From Minicystis rosea (GTDB lineage Bacteria > Myxococcota_A > Polyangia > Polyangiales > Polyangiaceae): a DNA stretch of 64,000 nt. The notes beneath the pieces are model-generated. The model searched no databases. It saw only the letters and a list, made by a program, of their open reading frames with translations, and was not told the origin of the DNA. Position numbers and translations under genes: made by a program. Each line of letters starts with the position of its first letter. The stretch's first letter is position 1. The stretch lies in the NCBI GenBank assembly GCA_001931535.1, contig CP016211.1, forward strand, positions 11,826,377-11,890,376, read 5' to 3'. Below are positions 42,947 through 53,091 of this stretch, one piece after another.

Positions 42947-43108
42947 GGAGCCTATCCCAGTAGACCTCCACGTCGCCGGTCGGCGGATACGCTTCGCCCA
43001 CCTTCGTTGCTCGGGCTCCCTGCGTACGAGGAGTACGCTTCCGCCCTCGCGCCTCGGCGAGCTCGCGTCTCCTTGGCCGGCTCGGTCCGGTCTACTGGGA
43101 TCGGCTCC
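42947..43108. repeat. MITE-like element with 20-bp inverted ends
   Basis: GGAGCCTATCCCAGTAGACC (42947-42966) and GGTCTACTGGGATCGGCTCC (43089-43108) are reverse complements with one mismatch in 20; two further outer bases can pair. Inside is a small hairpin GCGTAC/GTACGC. At 162 bp and without a gene, it fits a non-autonomous transposable or structured repeat element. No convincing target-site duplication is visible. It fills the gap between convergent genes. Confidence 0.7.
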
Positions 43109-43123
43109 TAGCGTGGATGGGTG

Positions 43124-43825
43124 TCAGCCCGTCGCGCTCATGGCCTCATCGAGCTTCCACGGCCCGAAGCGCGTCTCTTTCTGCAAGGCATCGCCGAGGA
43201 CGGCGAGGAATTTCGCGCGGGGCCACTCTTCGGCGCCGAAGCGGGCCAGGTGGGCAGTGTGGACTTGGCAATCGATGAGATCGATTCCCCATCTCGCGAG
43301 CTGGCGCACCAGGGTGACGAAGGCGGCTTTGGAGGCGTCGGGCTGCGTCGCGAACATCGATTCTCCGAAGAAGGCGCCGCCGAGGCAGACACCATAGAGG
43401 CCGCCGGCGAGCGCGCCGTCGTGCCAGGCTTCGGCGGAGTGGGCGAGGCCGCGCTCGTGCAGATCGACATAGGCTTCCAGCATCTCGTCGGTGATCCAAG
43501 TGCCGTCTTGATCGGGGCGCGGGATGCGCTGGCAACCTTCGATGACCGCGCGAAAGGCCGTGTCGAGGCGGATCTCGTAGGTGCCGCGGCGCAGGGTCTT
43601 GGCGAGGCTCCGCGGGACGTCGAGCGTTTGGGAGAGGAGGACGGTGCGCGGATCGGGAGAGTGCCAGAGGATGGGGCTCTCGTCGTCGTACCAAGGGAAG
43701 ATGCCGCTCGCATACGCGAGCACGAGGCGCTCGGGGCTCAGATCGCCGCCGACCGCGAGCAGGCCGTCCGGTTCGGCGAGATCGGGGCGCGGGAACAGGA
43801 GTCGGTGATCCAGACGAAAGATCAC
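43124..43825 (-). CDS. aat: Leucyl/phenylalanyl-tRNA--protein transferase
   Basis: A 233-residue enzyme of typical Aat length. Signature stretches: FPRPDLAEPDGLLAVGGDLS, YASGIFPWYDDESPILWHSP, HSAEAWHDGALAGGLYGVCL, GGAFFGESMF and CQVHTAHLARFGAEEWPRAK. It adds Leu or Phe to proteins with N-terminal Arg or Lys, marking them for ClpS/ClpAP degradation. The GTG start at 43825 overlaps the upstream propeller gene's stop (GTGA), so it is the second gene of that operon; an earlier GTG at 43840 is possible. The MITE-like element lies 15 bp beyond its stop. Confidence 0.95.
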   Translation of the reverse strand: MIFRLDHRLLFPRPDLAEPDGLLAVGGDLSPERLVLAYASGIFPWYDDESPILWHSPDPRTVLLSQTLDVPRSLAKTLRRGTYEIRLDTAFRAVIEGCQRIPRPDQDGTWITDEMLEAYVDLHERGLAHSAEAWHDGALAGGLYGVCLGGAFFGESMFATQPDASKAAFVTLVRQLARWGIDLIDCQVHTAHLARFGAEEWPRAKFLAVLGDALQKETRFGPWKLDEAMSATG

Positions 43826-45075
43826 TCGCCGTACATCCACAAGCCGCCGTCGCGGCAGGCTACGAGCACGCGCTTTTCACCGGCGGGTACGAGCGCGATG
43901 GGGGATGCACAGATGCGCTCGGCCATCGGCACGATCTTGCCCTCGGGGCTCACCACGCCGGCGCGGCCGTTGGCGCGCACGAAGGCGATTCGGCCGCTCT
44001 CGTCGACGATCACGGGCGGGCTCGGCTTCACGTCGGCGGCGGCGATGAAGCTGCCCGAAGGCGTGGTGACGCCGATCGGAGAAGAGCTCTTGTCGAGCGA
44101 GAGGTGGATTCGCTCGTTGCCGGCGGCGTCGATGCCGAGCAGCAAACCGAGCTGTGTAGCGGCGATGAGGAGGCCGCCGGGCCCGAGCGCCGGCGGTGCA
44201 TCGAAGACGACGCCGCTGCCGCGGACGTGGGTCGTGCCGGTGGGGAGATCGAGCGCGACGAGACGGCGGCCGTCGACGACGGCGACGAGGGTGCGATCGT
44301 CGGCGAGCATGGCGCCGCGCGTCGGGTAGCCGCCGAAGGTGCCCACGCGGCGCGGCAGAGCAGGCGGACGAAAGCGGAAGACCGCGCCGCTCGCGGTGGT
44401 GACGAGCGCGCCCGCGGGGCTGTCGACGACGGCGCCGGTGGCGCGCTCGGGAGCGGTGGATCCGCGATCGTCGAGCGTGCCGCGCGCGCGGACGATGCCG
44501 TCCGGATCGAGCTCGACGACGGTGCTGCCGGCGGCGACGAGGAAGCCGCCGTTTTCCAGGGCGATGGGCACGGTGTCGGCGTCGCGACGGGCGATGCCGA
44601 GCGACGTGGTGAAGCGCAGCGAGCCGCTCCGCGTGATCCCCATGGCCGTGCCCGCCGCCGTGACGACGGCGATGGTGCCGTCGGCGAGCAACGTGGGCGG
44701 CGTGACCGCGGAGGCGCCTCCGAGGCGGAAACGCCAGAGCTCGCGCGCGTCGGGGCCGAGCTTCACCAGCTCGGCGTTGCTGAGCGCGACGATGATGTTG
44801 CCGGCCTCGTCGACGATGGGCGAGACCTCGACGGTGCCGGCGACGTGACGGCGCCACACCTCGACCGGCGCGGCTGGCAGCCGCGTGCGCGCGCGGCCGC
44901 TGCGACGCGGATCGATGCGCTCGCTCGGCGCCGCGCCGCTCGGAGCGCCGACGACGACCGTGCGCGGGAGCGTGGGATCGACGGTGTCGGCGTGCGCGGG
45001 AAAGACGGCGGTGAGCGAGAGGCCGAGCACCGCCGCGGCGATGCGCCCGATCGAGGTCGTCGAGGGCAGGTGCAT
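43822..45075 (-). CDS. Exported PQQ-like beta-propeller protein
   Basis: A 417-residue exported protein. The signal peptide (about residues 10-29, cleaved near FPAHAD) is followed by about seven PQQ/WD-like repeats, each with a strand ending in D-x-G or N-G turns (VDEAGNIIVALSNAELVKLG; LADGTIAVVTAAGTAMGITR; VDESGRIAFVRANGRAGVVS). No PQQ-dehydrogenase catalytic residues are seen, so it is probably a binding or scaffold propeller in the envelope. AAGGAG precedes the ATG. It is coupled by GTGA to aat. Confidence 0.82.
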   Translation of the reverse strand: MHLPSTTSIGRIAAAVLGLSLTAVFPAHADTVDPTLPRTVVVGAPSGAAPSERIDPRRSGRARTRLPAAPVEVWRRHVAGTVEVSPIVDEAGNIIVALSNAELVKLGPDARELWRFRLGGASAVTPPTLLADGTIAVVTAAGTAMGITRSGSLRFTTSLGIARRDADTVPIALENGGFLVAAGSTVVELDPDGIVRARGTLDDRGSTAPERATGAVVDSPAGALVTTASGAVFRFRPPALPRRVGTFGGYPTRGAMLADDRTLVAVVDGRRLVALDLPTGTTHVRGSGVVFDAPPALGPGGLLIAATQLGLLLGIDAAGNERIHLSLDKSSSPIGVTTPSGSFIAAADVKPSPPVIVDESGRIAFVRANGRAGVVSPEGKIVPMAERICASPIALVPAGEKRVLVACRDGGLWMYGE

Positions 45076-45180
45076 GATGCTCCTTGTCGGTATCACAGTC
45101 GGAGCCGCTCCGGCAGGAGGCGCGCATGTCGGGCACCCATGGATCTGGGCGCCCGCTGAGCGCGCGTGTACATCGTCGGG

Positions 45181-46395
45181 ATGTCGATCGAGGTCCGCAC
45201 CATCCCTCCCGATCACATCGAAGACCTGCTCTCGCCCATCGCGACGGCCTTCGGCATGAGCTTCACCGAAGCGCACCTCGACCGCGCGCGCGCGCTCTCC
45301 GAGCTCGACGTCCGCTTGGGCGCTTACGACGGTGACGCCCTCGTGGGCGCGGCTGGATCGTATTCGTTCGACGTGACCGTCCCCGGCGGCGCGGCCGTCC
45401 CGATGGCGGGCCTCACCTTGGTGGCCGTGGTGCCGACGCACCGGCGCCGCGGCATCCTCACGCGCTTGATGCGGACGCACCTCGACGGCGCCCGCGCGCG
45501 CGGGCAAGCGCTGGCGGGGCTCTTCGCGTCCGAGGCGCCGATCTACGGTCGCTTCGGTTACGGAATGGCGGCAGTCGGGGGTGACATCGATTTGCCGCGC
45601 GATCGCACGGCGTTCTTCGGCCCACCCACACCTCCTTCGCGCGTCCGCTTCGTGACCGAAGCGGAGGCGCTCACCCTCTTCCCGCCGATCTGGGATCGGG
45701 TTCGCCGCACCGTGCCCGGTATGCTCACGCGCTCCCCCGGCTGGTGGCACACACGCCGCATCGCCGATCCCGACGTCATGCGCGGCGGCCGCGGGCCGCT
45801 CCAAAGGGTGATCGTCGATGTCGGTGGCCGGCCGGCGGCCTATGCGCTTTATCGCTTCAGCGCGCCCATGGCGCATCGCGATCCATTCCCTTCGCTCGAG
45901 ATCGCCGAGGCCATGGGCGACTCGCCGGAGGCCACGCGCGCCGTGTGGCGCTACCTGCTCGACATCGATCTCGCGTCGAGCTTCCGCGCCGCCCAGCTCC
46001 CCGTGGATCACCCCTTGATGCTCATGCTCGCGGACCCGCGCCGCCTCTACATGCGTTTGCGCGACACGCTCTGGATTCGCCTCGTCGACGTCGGCGCCGC
46101 GCTCTCGCAGCGTCGATATGGCGGCCCAGGCTCCCTCACCCTCGCGGTGGAGGACGCATTCTGCCCTTGGAACGAAGGTCGCTATCGCCTCGCCGGCGGC
46201 GCCGCCGAGCGCACCGACGCGGCGCCCGATCTGGCGATGAACGTCGCCGATCTCGGCGCCGCCTACCTGGGCGGCACGACCTTCACCCAGCTCGCGGCGG
46301 TGGGGCGCGTGATCGAGCACCGGCCGGGCGCGCTCCTCGAGGCCGATGCCATGTTCCGCAGCGAGCGGGTGCCCTGGTGCCCAGAGACGTTTTGA
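45181..46395 (+). CDS. Eis-like GNAT N-acetyltransferase
   Basis: A 404-residue protein with the Eis layout: N-terminal GNAT domain with acetyl-CoA site VAVVPTHRRRGILTRLMRTH (residues 85-105), the segment SEAPIYGRFGYG, a central second GNAT-like fold, and a C-terminal SCP2-like domain ending in FRSERVPWCPETF. Eis homologues acetylate amines, including aminoglycosides and polyamines; the in vivo substrate here is unknown. ATG 45181 is used; a GTG at 45166 would add five residues. Divergent from the propeller gene. Confidence 0.88.
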   Translation: MSIEVRTIPPDHIEDLLSPIATAFGMSFTEAHLDRARALSELDVRLGAYDGDALVGAAGSYSFDVTVPGGAAVPMAGLTLVAVVPTHRRRGILTRLMRTHLDGARARGQALAGLFASEAPIYGRFGYGMAAVGGDIDLPRDRTAFFGPPTPPSRVRFVTEAEALTLFPPIWDRVRRTVPGMLTRSPGWWHTRRIADPDVMRGGRGPLQRVIVDVGGRPAAYALYRFSAPMAHRDPFPSLEIAEAMGDSPEATRAVWRYLLDIDLASSFRAAQLPVDHPLMLMLADPRRLYMRLRDTLWIRLVDVGAALSQRRYGGPGSLTLAVEDAFCPWNEGRYRLAGGAAERTDAAPDLAMNVADLGAAYLGGTTFTQLAAVGRVIEHRPGALLEADAMFRSERVPWCPETF

Positions 46396-46415
46396 TGATT
46401 CAGATTCGATATCTG

Positions 46416-46449
46416 AAAAAAAAAGATGATTCGATGTTCGGAGCATCGA
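46416..46449 (-). terminator. AT-rich gap with terminator-like hairpin for the kinase operon
   Basis: On the minus strand a 6-bp stem (TCGATG/CATCGA around seven bases, 46431-46449) is followed by six bases and then nine T (46424-46416). A second hairpin, TTCAGAT/ATCTGAA (46399-46417), overlaps the tract. In such GC-rich DNA a nine-base A/T run is striking, and the gap separates convergent genes. Confidence 0.45.
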
Positions 46450-46468
46450 TGAGCCCGCTGGACGGCGA

Positions 46469-48789
<2,321 letters not shown>

Positions 48790-48793
<4 letters not shown>

Positions 48794-50628
48794 TTCGTGC
48801 CCTTCAGCGTGAAGTCGACCTCGATTTCGGGGATGTCCGCGCGCCCCGGCACCGTGAACGCGCGGGCCACGTGGCCGAAGACGCGCAGCGCGTCGCCGCG
48901 TTTGGCCGGGTTGTCCGCGCCCTGCACGAGGCGCACGGTGCACGCGCCGCCGCCGGGGCAGCCCGAAGACGCGGCCACGTCGAGCAGCATCACCGTTTGA
49001 TGACCCTGCTTCTTCGTCTCCACGATCTCGCCGGAGAGCGCCACCGGCTTGCCGACGGAGCCGCCGATGTTGCCCGCGAGATCGCGATAGCCGATGGCAG
49101 TCTCGCCTGACGCGAAATCACGCGCGGCCTTCTCCAAGCTGTCCACGCGGCGGACTTTGATCTGGGCGAGGCGCGGCGCCATGCCCGGCATGCGCGCGCG
49201 GATTTCGATCTGCGTCGCGCCCACGGAGGAGACGTTCATCACCTGCGCGAACGAGCCGTCCGGATGAACGGTGATCGGCCGGCCGGCGGCGAGGATCTCG
49301 GCGCCCTTCATGGTCCAGCCGGCGAGCACGAAGCTCGGGCCGTCGGTGATCACGTGCGGCTCCGGGCCCTTGCCGCTCGCCGGCACGATGGCCATGGGCG
49401 CGTCGAGGTGCAGCGGCACGATGCCGACGGAGACGTTGACGACGCCTTGCTCGGGCGGGCCGCCGTCGGGCGTGATCACATAAGGGATCTGCCGCGCCAG
49501 CGTCTTCACGTCGTTGGAGAGGCCGGTGCACACGTCGGTGACGTCGATGCTCTCCACGCCGCGGCCACCGGCGAGCGGGAGCTTGCGACCATCGATGGTG
49601 ACGGTGGTGCCGGCCGCGGCTTCCGTGATGATCTGGAAGGCAGGCCGCTCGGCCTGGAGCGCGGCCAGATCGGGCCGGATGCGATACGCGACGTTGACGA
49701 CGACACCGACGGTCTCGTCGCGCCCGTTGCCGGGTCGATCGATCTCCACGCGCAGCCGGTTCTCCCCGACGGAGAGCGCAGTGGGCAGCGGCACGAGCGC
49801 GACGCCGCCGGTCATCGTGGCCGAGGCGCCGGAGATGGTGACCTTGGTGCTGTCGGGGCAGCTCTTGCAGGTCAGCTCCACGCCTTCGCGGCCGCTGGCA
49901 TCAGCGCGCGCGCGGGCCGTGAGCGGTGGAGGGCTCGGCCAGAAGATCGCCACGAGCACGGCGATGAGCGCGAGGCCGCCCGCCGCGAGCACGATCATCA
50001 AGGCGCGTCGCGAGACGGGCTCTTCGCGCGGCGGTGATGGTGCCTTGGGCACGGCGGCGCGCGGGAGATTCAGGGCGCGGCGCTGCTGTTGGCGCAGGCG
50101 CTCGACATCACGCAAGTCGGGCGGGCGCACGCCGCGGAGAGCGTCGGCGCCCATGGTGGCGCCGAGCTCGCGCGCGGGCTCGTATCCCGGCGGATCGTCT
50201 TCGGGCGGGCGCTCGACACCGGGCGAGAGCGGCGCGATGCCGGGGCGCGCAACCCCGAGCAACGTGCCGCTCGCGCGCCCTGCGCCGGCCGCGGGCCCAC
50301 GCGCCACGGGCGAGCCCAATGGAGCCGTGACACCGCTCGCTGCGGGAGGAGCCGCGGCTGCTGCAGGCGCAACGGGATTGGCGTTTGCAGCGGCGGCGAG
50401 CGCGCTCGCGGGCATGCCGACGATGGTGCGCCCGCCGCGCAACGCGCCCGCGGGCGGAGGCGTGGCTGCCGAGGGGCCGGGGGTCTTCGCCGTCAGCTCG
50501 CGCACCGAGACGCCGACCATCGTGCGGGCGGCGGGGGCCGGCGCGCGCGTCGCGAGCATGACCCCGCAGAAGGGACACGCGCGCGCCCCTTCGGGTGTGG
50601 GCTCCCCGCACTGCGGGCAATGCGACAT
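48790..50628 (-). CDS. Zinc-ribbon membrane protein, probable kinase partner
   Basis: A 612-residue protein. Cys4/7 and Cys18/21 form a zinc ribbon; a long low-complexity region contains short repeated motifs RTMVGVS, RTIVGMP, GTLLGVA and ATMGAD, each a Thr before hydrophobic-Gly. A transmembrane segment (LMIVLAAGGLALIAVLVAIFW, about residues 208-230) is followed by an external beta-rich part of about 380 residues of unknown fold. Coupled to the kinase by ATGA. The repeated Thr motifs are plausible phosphorylation sites of that kinase and ligands for FHA domains (inference). Confidence 0.8.
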
Positions 50629-51111
50629 GGCAACGAATCTAGTGCCGTGCGCCGGAAGTTCCGCCAGGAATTTATGGTCGTGGTGCGAGGCGGCGGGGCC
50701 TGGGGCGAAGCCCACCGAAGACGATGGTGCCGTCCGCACGTAAACCCGCGGAGCGGCGCCGCCGTCACGCCGAACGTGACCGGCGTTCAGGCCGCGGTGC
50801 TCGATCGCGCCGCGATCCGAGCACGGCACCGCCGCTCGGAGCAAGCCTCCGCACACGTGGAGCCCACCTGTCGCGGGCGTACACGGATGACGCCCGCCGG
50901 GCTCCCCCATCGACGGGTGGTGCGCCCCATCGATTGGGCTCGAAATCCCGCTCGCGGCTCCATCGTGATCAAGGGCCGGCTTGCGGCCCCATCGTGACCA
51001 ACGATCAACGCCGGCTCATCCGCCACAGGGAACGGGGCCACTCGCGGCCCCATCGTGCCATCAGCGCCGGCTCGTCCGGCGCGGGGTTTGGGGCCGCTTG
51101 CGGCCCCATCG
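50629..51111. other. Gene-free 483-bp spacer holding hairpin repeats
   Basis: No ORF here has protein-like character. It carries four copies of a degenerate unit around GCGGCCCCATCGTG (at about 50951, 50981, 51041 and 51100), three associated with a hairpin; the best is GGGGCCGC TT GCGGCCCC (51090-51107) with perfect 8-bp arms. This resembles small dispersed intergenic repeats of large myxobacterial genomes. The promoter of the divergent kinase operon presumably lies near 50640-50750, but I cannot point to boxes. Confidence 0.55.
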
Positions 51112-51546
51112 TCACGCGCGACCGGGGCCGGCGCTCGAAGGCGGTGCTTCGAGATCCATCCACGAGTGCCGGCGAACCGGAACCGTCGTACGCCCGGAGG
51201 GGTTCTCATTCATGCCGAGGAAGAGCCCGCCCTGTTCTCGCCGGCGCGCCAGCGAGGCGTCGATGGCCGCGCCGAGGAGCAGCTCCAACATCGCTTCGGA
51301 GATGTCTTCTTCCACGCGGAGGAGCGACGAGCTCACGTCGCGCGCGAGCGCATCGAACTCGAGCGGATCGAAGTCGTAAACCTCCTGCGTCACCACGATC
51401 GCGAGAGGCCGCAGCTCGGCCACCAGGTTGGGCGTATCCGGGAGCACTCCATGCTTGAGGCTCGTGCCCAACGCAGCGAGCGCAGCGGCGCAGCGCGCCC
51501 GCAGATCAGGGGAGCAACCAATGGTGAGCACCGTAGGCGGTGTCAT
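51112..51546 (-). CDS. Small receiver-like hypothetical protein
   Basis: A 144-residue protein. The first 60 residues (TVLTIGCSPDLRARCAAALA, then LRPLAIVVTQEVYDFD) look like a degenerate response-regulator receiver fold: a first strand without the acidic pair, and VVTQEVY where the phospho-acceptor Asp is expected. The rest is helical with a Ser/Pro-rich tail. If so, it would be a non-phosphorylated pseudo-receiver. ATG 51546 is used; ATG 51579 would add 11 residues. Divergent from the Kelch lipoprotein across 267 bp. Confidence 0.6.
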   Translation of the reverse strand: MTPPTVLTIGCSPDLRARCAAALAALGTSLKHGVLPDTPNLVAELRPLAIVVTQEVYDFDPLEFDALARDVSSSLLRVEEDISEAMLELLLGAAIDASLARRREQGGLFLGMNENPSGRTTVPVRRHSWMDLEAPPSSAGPGRA

Positions 51547-51813
51547 CGCGGTCAAGGTGGTTTGGTCGCCCCGATGCATGAAGGGTGGATAATACTCATC
51601 ACCCTCAAAGCTCTCGTAGAAAACACGATCGCGCCCGTAAATCGTGCGGGCGTCATCCTACCTTCTCCGCGTCGACATGGAGAGTTCACATATCAGGTGC
51701 TCATCGGGTGGTGGCTCATTTCACTCGGCAAAATGAGGGCTATTTCATCGCCGGCACGATCGCCCTTCCGAGCTCGTTGCCCGACGGATGCGGAGCAGAT
51801 ACGACCGCAGATT

Positions 51814-52998
51814 ATGTGGCGTAACGCACTTTCGCTGGTTTGGATCGCAGCGTCGTTCATTTGTGCATGCTCTTCGGACGGCGCTTCGTCCTCGGGGAGC
51901 GGCGGTGCGGGAGGTGGGAGCGGCGGTGGGTGGGTGAGCGTGCCCGTGGTGTGGAAGCCGCTGCCGTCCGAGGGAGCGCCTTCCGCGCGCTATCTGCACA
52001 CCGCGGTTTGGGGCGGCGACGGCATGGTGGTTTGGGGCGGCGTCGCCGATGGATCGGTGAGCGCGACCGGTGGCGTGTATCGGCCGGCGACGCGCACGTG
52101 GTCGCCGACGGCTGCGGCCGGCGCGCCGGAAGCGCGGCACTCGCATACGGCGGTGTGGACGGGCAAGCAGATGCTGGTCTGGGGCGGCTTCGGGACGAGC
52201 GGGCTCGCGACCGCGGGCGGTCGCTACGATCCAGTCGCCGATGCGTGGACACCGATGTCGACGGCGGGCCAACCGGCGCCGCGCAAATCGCATACGGCGG
52301 TGTGGACGGGCTCGCGGATGATCGTGTGGGGCGGGCTCGTGGGGAATTCGCCCTCTGCTTCGGGAGGCATTTACGATCCGGCCACCGACACGTGGGAGTC
52401 TCTCGCGACCGCGGGCGCGCCCACCGCGCGCTATGGGCACACGGCGGTTTGGGCCGGCTCGCGCATGATCGTGTGGAGCGGCTACAACCTCTTCGATTGG
52501 CTGCGTGACGGCGCGAGCTTCGATCAGGCGGGGACGTGGCTCTCGCCGACCGCCTCCGCGGAGGCGCCCACCGCGCGCGAAGGCGCAGCGGCCGTGTGGA
52601 CGTCGACACGGCTCCTCGTGTGGGGCGGCTGGACGGGCGGCCCTTACGAGGCCACCGGCGGCATCTTCGATCCCAGCGCCGGAGCGAGCGGCGCATGGCA
52701 AGCGATGGCCACCGCGGGCGCGCCCACCGCGCGCGGTGAGCACATCGGGCTGTGGACGGGCCACGAGCTCGTGGTCTGGGGCGGGTGCGGCGGCGATCTG
52801 TGCGGCGACGTTCGCGGCGACGGCGGACGCTTCCAGCCGAGCGCGGGCGGTGGCCACTGGGAGGCGATCGCGTCGCAGGACGCGCTCTCGCCGCGACGGG
52901 CGCACGCCGGTGTGTGGACGGGATCGTCGATCATCGTTTGGGGAGGCCGCAAAGACGGTTCCACGGCGCTCGGCGACGGCGCCGAATCGGAGCTTTGA
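51814..52998 (+). CDS. Kelch-repeat lipoprotein
   Basis: A 394-residue exported protein. The signal ends at FICAC (Cys19), followed by a Ser/Gly linker. About seven Kelch-like blades follow, each with a conserved HTAVW(T/A)G ... MIVWGG core (for example ARYLHTAVWGGDGMVVWGG, ARHSHTAVWTGKQMLVWGG, ARYGHTAVWAGSRMIVWSG), predicting a complete propeller. Such myxobacterial lipoproteins sit on the surface; binding partner unknown. The ATG at 51814 begins the signal. Confidence 0.85.
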   Translation: MWRNALSLVWIAASFICACSSDGASSSGSGGAGGGSGGGWVSVPVVWKPLPSEGAPSARYLHTAVWGGDGMVVWGGVADGSVSATGGVYRPATRTWSPTAAAGAPEARHSHTAVWTGKQMLVWGGFGTSGLATAGGRYDPVADAWTPMSTAGQPAPRKSHTAVWTGSRMIVWGGLVGNSPSASGGIYDPATDTWESLATAGAPTARYGHTAVWAGSRMIVWSGYNLFDWLRDGASFDQAGTWLSPTASAEAPTAREGAAAVWTSTRLLVWGGWTGGPYEATGGIFDPSAGASGAWQAMATAGAPTARGEHIGLWTGHELVVWGGCGGDLCGDVRGDGGRFQPSAGGGHWEAIASQDALSPRRAHAGVWTGSSIIVWGGRKDGSTALGDGAESEL

Positions 52999-53034
52999 GC
53001 CGCGGCCTTCTGCGCTCGTGAGCCGGCGGCGGCG

Positions 53035-53069
53035 ATCGTTTGAGCTCCAATTGTTTGAGCTCAAACGAT
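53035..53069. terminator. 13+13 bp inverted repeat between convergent genes
   Basis: ATCGTTTGAGCTC (53035-53047) and GAGCTCAAACGAT (53057-53069) are exact reverse complements around nine bases. A second nested palindrome TTTGAGCTCAAA (53054-53065) uses the right arm. It lies between the Kelch gene and the convergent ATPase-TPR gene: a bidirectional terminator, or a protein-binding site. Confidence 0.6.
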
Positions 53070-53091
53070 TGGGGGTCGTGACGTCATCTGC

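Noticed and set aside
50944..51118. CRISPR array
   Set aside because: Repeats are few, degenerate and irregularly spaced (30, 60 and about 57 bases), and no cas genes are present.
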